From Bugula neritina (lineage: Eukaryota; Bryozoa; Gymnolaemata; Cheilostomatida; Bugulidae): a DNA stretch of 64,000 nucleotides. The number at the start of each line of letters is the position of its first letter. The stretch's first letter is position 1. Shown piece after piece: positions 34,661 to 48,376 of this stretch. The notes under the pieces were generated by a model, which saw only the letters and a program-made list of their open reading frames with translations, searched no databases and was not told where the DNA came from. The stretch is from assembly GCA_964035545.1 (NCBI GenBank), contig OZ037767.1:20500628-20564627 (forward strand), given 5' to 3'. The position numbers and the translations under genes were made by a program.

Positions 34661-35150
34661 AATATTCGGAAGGTCCATTAGTCCGAAGGTCCATTAGTCC
34701 GAGTGGGGTTGCGGAATAAAATAAAATTGTTATTGGTTTTGTTTTGTAGGCCTATATGTATTGTATTGTAATTGGTCAAAAAAGTAGCAGAATGTTCTTA
34801 CTTGAACGATTATTTGCTATAAGTGCTTTACTTTTATTTTTGAGCTTATTATATAACTTTGCATTAAATATTCAGCATAAATCTCAAATTACTTTAAGCT
34901 CAGTATATATGCAAGCAATTAGGATGGCAGAGAAAGCTTTATTTATAAATCCTCATTCACATTATAAATTAAAAAGCTGTACAATAGTATCAATGATTTT
35001 AAAAGCTATTCTACTTCTATTGTAATAATATATTATGGTGTAATTTGAATAGTCACCAACTTGTTTCAGTTAGTTCGTACTAGGCAAATATTTTCGAACT
35101 AATGAACCTTCAGAGCAATGGGCCTCCGGAATAATGATCCGCCTCCCATA
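34661..35150. mobile_element. Probable non-autonomous DNA transposon (MITE), about 490 bp
   Basis: The left end has two copies of AAGGTCCATTAGTCCGA. The right end, reverse-complemented, has GCCCATTGCTCTGAAGGTTC and then ATTAGTTCGA, an imperfect inverted match. The AT-rich interior has an 89-codon open frame with no recognisable domain. Exact ends and target duplication are not clear. Confidence 0.45.
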
Positions 35151-36164
35151 AAAATGAGTCATACTTGACTCAAATATATTTTTTTTTAGCTTAGAGTTTG
35201 TCCTTCATGAAGAGTTCCTTTATCTTAATTACCAAAGTTATTAATCTCTGCCACCCAGTAAATTTGGGCAGCCCAAAACTGTAAACATTAACCAGCCAGT
35301 AGCAACTTGCAACTGACAACTAGCAACAGGTAACTAGCAACTTGCCATCCTTTATTAAGTCATGCTTGGCTGTGAAAAATGAAAAAATGGATACGAGCTG
35401 CAGATAATCAAGATGGTGTTCTGTTGCAAAATCCTATCTTGCTCTTCGTGAATATCTCACTCATCCCCCTTCCTTTTTGTGTGTTGCTATATACAAGCTT
35501 TTTTAAAGTCTGATTTGGAAAAATTGAATTAAATTTTTTTACAACTTTTACAGTTTGAGTTTTGCATTGCCATCTACCTCCATTTGTAATTTTTCATTTA
35601 AAAACACAGAAAAATAAATAATAAACTATTTTAGTATGCTAAGGATTGTCTATATGCTCCATATTCAGGGTGTGCTAATCTAACTCATCCAATGAAAATA
35701 GCTGATCAGAGATTGGCCAATAAAGATGAGTTCCAACTTGGCTAGATTTCAGTATAGCCTGGCTTGATTATTCATGTATGACCCTGAATCAAGTTTATAT
35801 TTCAATAATATTTGATAAAGGTCATTCAATATCATTGGAGGGTGACAGTCCTTTGATATTATTTGAAGGTGAAGGTCGTTTGATATTCTCACCATATGAT
35901 GGTGTTGAAATATTATTCAATTAACCTTTCTGCTATATTGAGCTTTGATCTCATTATGATTTGGAGTTAATTTCTCAATCAAATTCTCATGCAATAGATT
36001 TGCTGATCAACGGTTAATTTCTTCTATATAGAATAACACAGATCATGCCAGAAATCTATCGGAGAGCAAGTATACAAAGAGGAGTGTAGAGCAGCTAGAC
36101 TAATATTTGACTCACGGGGTATTTTGAAATAAATGCAACATGACTGATGAAATGTATTTATGCA

Positions 36165-36232
36165 ACAAATATGAAATTTATTATTAAAATATTATGCAAA
36201 ATATTATGTAAAATATTATGTAAAATATTATT
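36165..36232. repeat. 12 bp tandem repeat (AAAATATTATGT)
   Basis: About four copies with single-base changes in the intergenic region. Confidence 0.75.
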
Positions 36233-37267
36233 TCATCCGTGAAATGGGGTGAAAAACTGAAAATTCTACCCTAGCCGAGACATGCAATGGCGCCATAATG
36301 CCAGATGTTTGCCAGAAATGTTCTACACTCCCAGGGTGTATGACCAAAGAGAACTGTAAATTATGTTATATGATTTGCTACATATTCAGGCCATAAACGG
36401 CAGGCAAATGTGATACATAATTCTATAACTCTCTTTGCATAACAGCCATTGCCAAGAAGCCATAAATCAATGTCGAGTTTTAATTTCCATAATAGCAGAA
36501 AATATTATAATAATTAAACTGTAATAAACTTTTTGGAAAGGCTCTTCATAAATTGTTTTTATTTTGTATGATATTTAAATTTATGTGTTGTGGTTGACTA
36601 AGCGATGTTCATATCAATTTGTCATATAATTCTATGGTTGCATTAATTATTTATTTGCTTATTTTACTTATCAGACCTGGATAATTGGGTTGTTGAACAT
36701 TGGAATAATACCACATATTATTATTTATAGTTTCTACTTTTGTACATCACAGAAAATGGGCTAGACAGACAGACGGACAGACAGACAAACTGCTTATAAT
36801 TGTATTAAATTTTCATTAATCTCTTGTGCATATTATACTACAACATATAAGTTACTGAAACACTTTAGAATAAATTTACATGAATTACATAACAGATTTA
36901 TCAACTTTGTTATTCGTATAGTAATTCAGAGGGCCATGATCACAAACTATTGAGTTATACAGCATGTAATATGTGTAGACCTATTACAAGTATTACATAA
37001 CTAAATATTTGTTTCTAAAATCATTTTTAATTAATTTGCTTTTGTTCAAACTTGCATTTTCACATTTCAATAATTATTGATTGCTATATTGATTTAGTAT
37101 ACACTTTAATATTATGTAACTTGTAAGGTATAATAGGCCTATAATTTTATTCAATACCATAATATTGTTAAATCATTTTAGTATGATTTAACTTAAATTG
37201 GACGGAAGAAAAATTTCACAAATAAAATTCAACATGTAGCTTTTGATAACATAATATGACTTGAACT

Positions 37268-37471
37268 AGTGTGTGTGTGCATGTGTGTGTGTGTGTGTGT
37301 GCGAGTGTGTGCGTGTGTGCGTGTGTGAGTGTGTGCGTGTGTGCGCGTGTGCGCGTGTGCGCGTGTGTGTGTGTGTGTGTGACTGTGCGCGTGTGTGTGT
37401 GTGACTGTGCGCGTGTGTGTGTGACTGTGCGTGACTGTGCGTGACTGTGCGTGACTGTGCGTGACTGTGCG
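37268..37471. repeat. (GT)n/(GTGCGTGACT)n microsatellite
   Basis: Alternating purine-pyrimidine tract of GTGTGTGC runs, ending in about five copies of a 10 bp GTGACTGTGC unit. It is a candidate Z-DNA former. The His/Thr-rich open frame on the minus strand is an artefact. Confidence 0.95.
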
Positions 37472-40339
37472 TGCGAGTATAAAAATTACTTGCAACCGGA
37501 ATTGTTGCTTCTTGATGAACAGTACGCTTCAGCTGCCAAGCTTAACAAATTGCCATCTTGTGGTTGCAGCTTAAAACTTATCTGGCACTTTATTTTAGTA
37601 ATCAAATTTGCATAAATGTCATTACTTTTCATTTTGTGTAAATCCATGACTTATAAATATACGCACCTTATATAGGCTAGCACATTACAACTTGAGGCAG
37701 CCTTGATAAAGTTTAGGTCATGACCTCAGATCAACATGTGACAATCTACAAAAGAGGATTATTTATGGAAACTAATTTTCTAATTATTTTACAATAAATA
37801 AGTTTAAACAAAGCCTGAAAACCCAAAGTGTCTAAATTAAAATATTTTAAATAAACTTATATAGTTAATAAAGATAAATCTTCTAGATAAATCTAAAATA
37901 TTTTTTATTTGTTTACTTTCAAGAAAACTTATTAGAAATTCAGTGTTTTCTGTATATCTATGAACATTGCATAATATGCAGTAAAAAGTCTGGTTTAAAT
38001 CAGAGACCAAGCACACAGAGTTAGCCGACTAACTCTTGCAATACTCAACATTCACGGGTATGTTGCTTAACCTGCACCGCTTTTGGCAAGGAAATATCTG
38101 AGCAATCATAAAAATTAAATATGCATTCTTAGCATGACTCATCAGCTACTATTTCCATCAACTGGCAGCTGACATTCACATTTGTATAAAATATTAATTC
38201 ACAAATTAATTTATATTTGCATTTAAACTGAATGGTTTTGTTACGCAGGTGTATATCTAATTGTTTCATTAGAAAATTGTATTCCAATTTGTCTTCAACT
38301 AACAAGCTTTAGGGAAAATATTTAAACTACTATTTAACATATTAATGCATTGTATCAGTTGACATATTTTAAATTATATAATTAATGGTGTTTTTTTGTA
38401 AGTAATTCTGTCAAATTCATGCAAAGTAGTTCTAAAAAAGATCATTTTAATTTAGGCTGTATAATTATACAAATATAATGCTACATTTAGTTTGAGGCTC
38501 TAATCATCAATGCAGTAAGGGTGGGGGGGGTAGATGAAGAGCAACAAAGACCAGATACGAGTATAACTGCTATCGTATCAAGTAACAATAATTGTTAAAT
38601 TTTACGGGAAATTTTTAGTGGAAGATATGATGATTCTAAGAGTTAATTTTAGATTCTATAGGAGTTCTAAAAGAATTCACCATGAAGCATCTGCTAAAAC
38701 CTATAACTGAGCTTCATGTAACATCTGCACTTTTACTCATACAGTAACTATTCATTATATTGTAGTACTCATTTGGAACAATAATATCATGCTAATTAAA
38801 TTATGACAGTAGAAATAAATTCCTTAATTATTCAAAATTAAAAAAGCCACACCTACTCACTACTACTGTCTTGCAGATTTAATGTAAGTTCTCCACTTAC
38901 AAATAAGCATAGTTTAGTCAACTCATAAATAAAACAAGATGGCACAGTATTTAGCAATGTTATTAAAAAATTGAGAAACTGCCAACATTTATGTTAGAGA
39001 GAGATAGGCTAGAATCTTTTTTGTGAATGTTTGGTGGATCCCTTCACAGATTATGGTAGTTATAGTGTGTTGGGATACACAGGTGCAAACAGGACCGGAG
39101 TGACATTATACTATTAATAGATATATAACTATTTAACTACATGTCATAATATAACACATTTATCCTAATATTATCAAGATAAAAGAAATAACGATTTTAT
39201 GAAGTGATAGTGTGTTGGATAACAGCTCACTGCTATGTTCTCTTTAGTGCTGCATGTTTTTTTATTTTAATATAGAATAAAAGTGTTGTTACTATACACT
39301 GTTGACTTTAAATCTAATTCTTATTGGCGATTTTAGTCAGAAATAGTTACAATTATCAGTGGCTACTAGTAATTGTCTGGTGTATATACATGTTGTAGTT
39401 TTCAGATTAGTTTCAGCAATTTTCTCTTATGGCTGATGCAGCATTTTTCCATCCAACTGTTCATTGCTTGCACAACCTCTACTAGTTAAAATAAAGTAAT
39501 GACGTTAAATTATATGAAACTTTTTCAACAATTTCACTACATGCAGCTACATTATAACTTGTGTCTTTAGCTTATAGGGCTGTCTATAATTATATGGCAT
39601 CTTTGGAATGCAAACAGAGGATTCACTTACAAAGAACTGAAATGCCTCAATATTAGTATGGTCAGATATACAGAGTAAGTACGTCTGACATTGAAGCGAT
39701 ATACTGTAACTAAATTAATGTTTCTACCAACAGTTGTCATCACTCATCATCTACAACAATAAATACTTGCTTGAGTTTCCTTTGCTGTAGCTGGCAATAA
39801 GGTGCTGCCATTTAATTAGGTATATTTTGGTTGACCCCAAGTTTATGCTCCATGATATTAATAGCCATTAGTCAAGCTTCAGTGGTCAATAACACTTCAA
39901 TTATATAAAAAGCTAGTAGGTATTAAATTAACTATATAAATAACAAGTTATGAATAAATAATCTGCATATACTAATATTTTTAAATGAGAAAGTTCAAAG
40001 TTTAAAGACAGGACTTTGAGTAATATTTAAGTAATTGTTTTGAGTGTAGAACGTAATCACAGTGAATCTAAATCTATTGAATACTAATTACTAGTACTCT
40101 TCATAATGTTAATTATTTTTTAAAATAAACTGGCACAATTGGCTAACTTTATGATTGAGATAATTTATTGCGAGAGTGTGTTGAGTGGCAATGCATATTA
40201 GTAGAACTCATTTGCAATTTTTTCTAGACTACTTTTTTAAAACATGGAGGAGTTGCTAATAGTGTTGAACTGAACCTCTCTCTACTATTTATAGATATCA
40301 TTAATTTCATATTTATCCTTCATTTTATATCCCTCTGTT

Positions 40340-40607
40340 AGCTCACATCCTCATCTATCTCCGCTCTGTCCTGTTCGAGTAGCGGAAAAACTCACACAAT
40401 TTGATAGTCACTATCCCTGTTAGGACCCCTGATGGGAAGGGCTTTGTGAAGCATGCTAAGGACTTATTCATATGTGGCACAGAAGCAATTATATGACTGG
40501 ATGCTCTTCCTAACATCACCAATAGCCTTTGTAGGGGTTCAAACCCATGGCTTTGTGTTTGCTAAGCCAACGCTCTAAACCCCTAAACCATGACTTCTCT
40601 ACTCAGT
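40340..40607 (-). mobile_element. tRNA-derived SINE, full-length or nearly so
   Basis: On the minus strand a tRNA-like head has an A-box-like TGGTTTAGGGG, then GTTGGCTTAGC, then the B box GGGTTTGAACCCC. A body follows (ATGTTAGGAAGAGCATCC). The 3' tail includes CTACTCGAACAGGACAGAGC and then GGAGATA. This tail matches the 3' end of the LINE at 926-1690, which fits LINE-dependent mobilisation. Confidence 0.7.
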
Positions 40608-43437
40608 TAGCTCATATATAAGATATGTATACAAGTGTGATAGTCTGAATCACAGGTGATAGTCTGGGTCACAGCTGGCAGACGAGTCACAGCCTTACTA
40701 CGTGTCAAGGTCACAGAAACTGGTAACATCAGTCAGAATGTCTGTGAAAAACACCACCAAATGTGTCAGTGATGCAAATTACTCTATGAAAAGGTGATAA
40801 TTCTGTGTCAAGCGGCAGTGGACTGCATGTTGATAGGACATGATAGCCTCCACCACATGATAATCCCTATTGTGGATTATGTAAGCAGACCCAGTCATCC
40901 TGTCACGTGACTATTATTTCTCAATCACGGTGTATTGGTTTGAATCAAGCCATTTCTACTGACTCTGCTCTATTCAATCTTAGCTTTAGAGAAAAAGGTT
41001 TCATGAATGTACAACAAAACTTGCGAAAACTGCCATTTTTTTCTTATATTTATAAATGATAATTATGTTGTGTAAAAAGTGCCATGGAAACTTTGATCTC
41101 TCCTACATTTCTGGTCAAAAATAGCAAATTGAACTTTTTAAAAGTAGTTTCTAAAAGACAGCTAATTGATGCATCATCAATTTCTTGTCCACAATAAAGT
41201 TTTAAAATCATTTATTATATTTTCTGGACCTCTGATGTAAAATTACGGACATTAAAATTAAGTACTTAGCATGAGTTTTCTATTCGAAAATATTCCTGTA
41301 TTCACAGCCAAGCACATCGTTTTAGCTGCCAAAAATTTAGTAGACTTACAGTCCAAGTAATTTACTGTAACATATCCTGTACCTATAGCCTTGCTTTATT
41401 GGGCGGTTTACATAAAAAAATTAACCACTTTCAAAATCTTCTGTTGGCCTAAAATACCACTAAAACTTGGCCCAGTTTCAACACATCTGTTTGGAGCTGT
41501 AGTGCCCTTAACAGACGTGTGCTAATTGAAATTGCCTGTAGGATATAACAGCTACTGTAACTCAGCATATAATTATAATAAAGTACATCAATTTATTATT
41601 TTATTGCTCAAAGTATATCCTATTTATTTGTTACTAAGTCAGATAGCATGTGCTATATATTATACGGTTCAATTATAGTCTATAATCTATACTATAATAT
41701 ATACAACAGATATGCTAATTTGTAATGTGTACCTTATAACAACAGTGTCTTAACTTCTTCTGTATTCTTTACAGACAACATAATACGTTAATGTTCTTAT
41801 TCATGAACAAAGTAGCCAATGGCCGTTAAAATACTGTGAGGAAGTTGAGAGAGGCTAACTTAGGCCCCAGCAGTTGAAGGTGAGCATGTCTGGTGACTTA
41901 GTGATATAGCCACAACTCAAACTACAAACCCAAAACTCCAGTCAATGTTGAGGTTGACCAAATTGACCTATCAATTTAGACATATTTTCAAAATAGTTTC
42001 CACTGTGCTACAAATTTGTTGTGTCAAGAAGTGTCAATGTTTAACAAATAGGTGATGGGGTGGCCTACAATCAATTATATATCTTCTATCGTCACAGTCT
42101 CTATCTAGCCCAACACTAATTAATTATTATGATAGTCATGCTATACCTATACACTATCCACCTGGCATTTGTTTTAAAACAGTTTAATTAAAAATATGTT
42201 GCATTGTGGTGATGCTGGGCTGCAGAATTTTTACACTAAACTACTAATATTTCTACCCAAATTTTATGATTGAAATAGTTTGAAAACATTTTATATTATA
42301 CGGAAAAGTTTATTATCTATTTCTTGACTTAGCTATGAAGGAAATATGCCACTACTTTGCTTTACTATAGCTTGTGAAGGTTTGTATGCATTCTAAAGGT
42401 AACTGGGAAGCACCTGCAAATACTTGTCAATCAGCTGTTTGCTGTCTGTAAAACCATATGAAAAGTGTAAGGTAGTTAGAATTGAGAGTATATGAAACAT
42501 CAAAATATGTATGTCAAGGTTGCTTGCAGCTTGATAAAATGAATTATTTACTGTTTGTTTCACTAGTTGAGAGATTGAGTGTCAGTAGATGTATTTTTTG
42601 CACTATGCATAAGCTTAACTGAAACATTACTGATTTCTGAACTTTAAGATAAATTTCCTGTTTTGAGGTCAAATGAATTCCACAAACCTTTCAACATATA
42701 GGTTTCCAATTATTAAAAAGCAATTTAACAAAAACCAGTTTTTTGTTTTTCTAGAAAAAAATTTGAAAATTTGAATTAAATTGACATTTAGCTCACCATT
42801 TGATTGCACTTTCTTTAGAAATTAAAACAAAGAAATTATTCAATGTCAAATAAGATGGTATTTACTAATTTAAATAATGAATAAATAATGGGGAACTAAG
42901 TGATTGAGTAATTGATCAATGAATATGTATGTTCAGAGCTACCTTCTGTAAATTCTCTTTCCTTTGACCTACATACCAGCTGAAGCTTAATTAAATGCAG
43001 TGGCACACTAAAGCTGGAACACAAAAAAATACAAAGTTCCACAAACCCAAAGTAAATAAGAAGAAATAGACAGCATCATATACTGTCAAAAAAGCCATTG
43101 TCTATAATTTAAATAATATACTTTTATTAGTTGATTATAAACTCAATGCTATTATTGGTGTAACTTTAGCTGTCCGTTTTACCTGTCACTTCTATTAATA
43201 AATAAAAAGCTGTTACAAACACCATCTAGCAATGCAGGAGATGAATAGATATGCTGATAGGAAAGAGTTGAACTTGAAAAACATTGCCTAACCGTCATTA
43301 AGGTCGAAGTAGGTCTAATTAACTTTCTAACTGCCTCTCATACAAAGTTTCGATTTGACAAACTTGATGATATAAAATGTAAAAATAAGTATGTTAATTA
43401 TAACTGTTTTACTGGTATAACAAATTCTGTGTATGCG

Positions 43438-43455
43438 ACATATATATATATATAC

Positions 43456-43502
<47 letters not shown>
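43438..43502. repeat. (TA)n microsatellite
   Basis: TATATATATACATATATA tract followed by a T run. Confidence 0.9.
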
Positions 43503-43511
<9 letters not shown>

Positions 43512-44929
43512 TTTATAACAATAGCAATAATAGAAAACTTGTGCTGACAATATCAACTTACCTGACTGATTATGTAGAATTGCTGACTCTATGTAGAATG
43601 ATCATTTGCTGACTCTAGGCTGACTCTAAGCTGAGAGAAACTACAATGAATACAGCCTGTCTAAATGCATGCTACTAGTAACATGAGTACTTGAGTCAGG
43701 GAGTATCTCTGAAGTAAGTTTATCCTGTTACTATGACAACCATCATCATCATCATTTCAATTAATCATAATTTTGGAAGCGAGCTACAAATTGTGGAGCT
43801 GCTAGAGGCGGCAGTGGGTTGGTGCGCACCAGCTCAGTGCCACAAGTCTGGCAAAGACAAAACAGAAACTATCTTTTGGCATAAAAAGTGTTATAATTTA
43901 CCAAATTTCTACAGTGGATAATTTGTCTAGTTCTTGTTCAGTTTGACATGAAATAAAACTCTGTTTTTGTGCTGAGCAAAGCCCAGACCTTAGACTCTAG
44001 AGCTTATTTTAAAAAAAGTTTTACGGGATGTGGGGAGACACAAGATTTTGTATATAAATCTTTAATTTTTTTATTTGAGGACTGAGGTGTTTAATTAGTT
44101 CCCCTGAAATTGTTTCAACTCTCATTTTCTAGATTGAGTAGGACACGAAACACATGAAGCCTTATAAACGGTTTCTACTTTTCTAATATAGCTATATAAT
44201 TAATAAAGAGTTACTACAAGATCTTCTAATTTACAATAAAATAAATACAGTGTAGCACAACTGTAACTGGATAGAATGTTTTTATGCAGTCTTTAATGAT
44301 GGATAAAACAATTGGTAAAAAACATGCTATAAAAACTTCGAAATGCAATAAAACTGATAAATACTTTGAGTTTCTGATTATATCAGGGTTGAAGTTGGAG
44401 TAGAGACAAGCGCTTCATTTCAAAGAGACAAATGCAACTTCTTATGCTTTTTACACCTGGAGGGAAGCCCAGGGCAGTTCCCTCTTTGCCAGACCGTCTT
44501 TTTATATGAGATTGTAACTGCAATCATAGCTCTCATTCTGACAACCAGATTGGTGGACCATGGTGGCCTGCAACAGGTTGTTGGTTGGAAACTGGTGGAC
44601 TGGGAACAGAAAGCTGAAGCTGGTAGCTACTTGAATAATTAGATACAAATTACTAACTGAATTAATTAGTAGAATAATAAGTTTCGGCCATATTTGGTAA
44701 CAAGTGCCAACACACTGCGATATAAACAGTGAAGATGTCACGAGTTTGTGGCTCTATTGCATACTGACAGCTAAAGCACATTAACATTTTCTGGAGTTTG
44801 TTATACCTGCTAACAATAGAGTTGAGTCATGCATGTAAGCAGTCTATGTGAACCCAATTGGTCTTCTGTCGTAAAACAACCTCTGGTCACGTGTATAGTT
44901 TGACTTTATTGGTTTTGTTTTCATATCTG

Positions 44930-45150
44930 ATACCTGTATACATCCTTTTACAGATACCTAAACATATTTTATGAATACCTAAACATCCTTTCACATATAC
45001 CTAAACATATTTCACATATACTTAAACACATTTCATATATACCTATAAATATAACATATTTCACATACATATATACCTAAATTTATTTCACATATACTTG
45101 TACACCCTTTCACATATACCTAAATATTATGTTTCACAGGTATATCTAAA
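44930..45150. repeat. CACATATACCTAAACAT-type repeat
   Basis: Degenerate units of about 20-25 bp in the intergenic region. Confidence 0.7.
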
Positions 45151-46085
45151 TATATTGGCTAATGATTTGGTCCAATCACATCAAGGCAAGTCCAATATTA
45201 AAGTTTTTGCCATCTCATATGGCATTAGTTCATCTAGCTAAACATAGAAAAACATGGGCTATGGGCTATGGAGAATTATTACTCAATAGCTGAAACTATA
45301 GTTTACTATTTCTTCTATTTAGTTTCTCATCAATTTTTGATCACAATAAGTTAAAAACTTGCATTTCTGTGAAGATATATTACCTCAAAGTCACAATTAA
45401 CACTTTTTGGCTACAAACATTTTCCACAATCTGAGCAAGTCTAGGCTTAAAACCATGTACATTTTTTAAGCTTAAAAAGGATGTGCAGGGAGAATATCAA
45501 TTATTGATTTTTCATTCAAATGCTTCTATTTTTAGTTTAAGTTTCAGCTTTGCTTGTCAAGACAGCAGACTTGTATGCAAATTAAGGAAAGAAAAGTTTT
45601 CAGGGCTAAACAATTTAATATGTCAATTTCAGACTGTCACCTCATTGAAGTTATGCTACATTTTTATGGTTTGTGGTTAATTTTTCTTTGGGTAAAGCTC
45701 TGCCTTCAAGATTTCTTAACACCTGTAATATGAATACTAAAATATCAGCTGATTTATATTATAATTAATATTACAAAAGAGTCATATAATTAAATGTCAA
45801 AATAGTATTTTATTATAGAAATAGCATGCAGGTGCTATAAATGTCATGTTCAAACAGGTTGTAATAAATGAAACTGTCACTTGCATACCTTGAACTTAGC
45901 TTTCATCATAACCTGTAAGCAACCTGCTAACTGTTTAATAAGCTTGTCTACAAGCTACCTGTGGACCATTATTAATTGAGGTAAAAATATATATAATTAT
46001 TCTTAGATGCATTTATTAGCTGTTGGCACTTCAAAATTTTCACATATCCTAAAGTTTACAGCAAATTACTATAACCACGAGACTT

Positions 46086-46335
46086 CTCACCTGAGCACCA
46101 AATATCACCTAATAGCTGTCTAATAGCTACCTAATAGTCACCTAATCATTACCTATTTAATAGTCACCTGATAGTCACCTAATAATAAGCTAATAATCAC
46201 TTAATAGTCACCTATAATCCCCTAATATAGTCACCTATAATAGTCACCTACTCAGTACCTAATAGTCACCTATAGGCTATATCAGTCACCTATATCAGTC
46301 ACCTATTATAGTCACCTAATAGTCACCTATAAATA
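46086..46335. repeat. TAGTCACCTAA tandem repeat
   Basis: Many copies of an 11 bp-like unit with insertions, in the intergenic region upstream of the cortactin 3' end in window order. Confidence 0.85.
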
Positions 46336-47797
46336 GGATACCTGATTCAAGTGACTGACTCTTCTGTTTTATCTAACTTTACCATCTATATATTTACTTT
46401 CTTTGAGTCACAAACCATCACTGATTGATAAATTCAGTCAGCTGTCTTTGATACCGTCTTTCTCTTTGTCTACTCTATTTGCCACCTCAATCCAGTCATT
46501 CTTCTGCTGCTAATCTTTTCCTCTCATATACTTACAGACCATACAAAGTTTTCAGACATTTCTTTCTTATATATAATGTTAAGCTATCAATCTCATTTCT
46601 AGTGCCTTGGTGTACTTTTTATTTTTTACTGTAGATACATATAATTGGTCAAATCTAGAATCATTGCATCAAAATTATAAAAGTTGTTTATAGTCGATTT
46701 TCCTTTCAGATTAACAATTTTATTTCATGAATTTGTATTTTTATCCTATGCTGCTCTGTAGTTTAATATGCAACAAGCTATCTGCTGTCTTTGTTTCTAC
46801 TATATTAGCTGATAACTAGAGCTAGTGCAGCATGCAATGGGGAGGTTAGCTGAAGCCTGTAGATTTTACGTCTAGTTAACTCAAGATTTGAGGCTACAGA
46901 AATCTGCAGTCAAATACAATGTTGGAGTCAACCTTTCAACAACAAAAATTTCCCACGAGGAAGTGATTTATTGAGAGTAATAATAGGTATACATGATATC
47001 AGCCATACTGGTAGTAGTGACTTCAAAGCATCAGTTTGGAGCTGAAGCAATGACCTCTATAGTTTTGGCACACACAAAGCTGCCAGTCTATGTATAGTTG
47101 TCTAATGCTTATTGTGTAACCATAGTAACAATTGTATTATTTCGCAGACTGGAAGTTCCCACACACAGCACTATGGATTTGCAATTAGTAAAATGCCCAC
47201 AATGTCAACATCCTTAATGAAGTAAATCTCAACTTCTTTGAATACCAAAGTTTGTACCAAACATTCAATAATAAGTGAGATTATTGTATTTTCTAAAATA
47301 ACAACTTAAAACCAAGCAAATGTATGGTAACTTGAAATACTCATATCTGTTTATGATCCTCCCTTTGGTGATGTGCAGATTGTAGATGGTTATATGAACA
47401 TCTCACACCATGCTGCTAACATGCCTGCGTATAATAAACGGAAGGCTGGAGCATTGGTGTACCAAATGATTTTTCTGACATCATTGACCACCATAATGGA
47501 GTCTAGCACATGTCATGCTAGGCCAGTGCCCTTAATCACAGCTGTATTATGATAATGTGACACTTAGGCAAGCTGTAGCAAAATGCAGTTTTTACATATT
47601 ACTCTCTTTTAATGTCTTCACATGCTAAAATGCGTCCACACAGTTTATAAAATTAGGTCAAATGAATATTATTTGTTACATGATTTAACAAATAATTACC
47701 CAAACATATTGTGATGACAACTCTCATTGTAAATAAGAAGAGAAATAAGCCACATTAGAGATTAATGTTTTATTATCACTGTCTGTATACCAGCTTA

Positions 47798-47803
47798 TTT
47801 ATT
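47798..47803 (-). terminator. Candidate poly(A) signal of cortactin
   Basis: AATAAA on the minus strand about 575 bp after the stop at 48377-48379. Another lies at 47769-47774. Confidence 0.4.
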
Positions 47804-48376
47804 ACAATGCAGCAAAAATGGGAAGACAACTTCACATAGTCACAACTGGTATAGTCTAAACATAAATTCAGGTAAAAACACAAGAGTTGAATTGTAAATT
47901 CGATGCATAGAGATGGAAATACAAGCAGCCAATCTTTATAGCTTTCTGCAGCACTTTTTGTTATGAAATACTTTTGAAACCAAATGAGATGAAATAATCA
48001 ATGAACTATAACTCTAATAAATTTATAATGCTAAATACGTTTTCCAAACTAAACATAAAATGAAATACAAGATTGTTGATACAATGAATATGTAGCTCAA
48101 TCTACTAAAGCTTAGCTGGTAGGAATTCTAATCTGGAGTGCAAAAACCTAAACTATGATTTAATATATCTCACATTATCATATCTTATTCAGCTTGCTCA
48201 GTAAAATATAGAATGGCATATGAATGTGGGACTTGTATAGCATCAGCTTACATTGTATCTTGGTGCGTAAAAAGCCATTAGAAATGTAAATAGTTGAGTA
48301 GAATATTATAAATATGATGGGAGTATGATAGTTGTGGAGTCGAGACAGGCTACGATTGGGACGGGTATCACGACAC

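Larger units (their letters stand above)
33694..47760. other. Gene-free intergenic region of about 14 kb
   Basis: Between the TMTC2 5' end and the cortactin 3' end I see no exon set with consistent splice sites and protein similarity. It holds simple repeats (36165-36232, 37268-37471, 43438-43502, 44930-45150, 46086-46335), one SINE and one probable MITE. Enhancers or non-coding RNAs could be here but nothing in the sequence singles them out. Confidence 0.5.

Noticed and set aside
34756-35025. 89-codon hydrophobic open frame
   Set aside because: Inside a probable MITE, with no domain, splice context or start context.
37229-37495. His/Thr-rich open frame on the minus strand
   Set aside because: Product of the GT-rich microsatellite.
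47340-47530. Possible coding segment upstream of the cortactin 3' end
   Set aside because: The short plus-strand frame has no convincing splice sites or recognised family.
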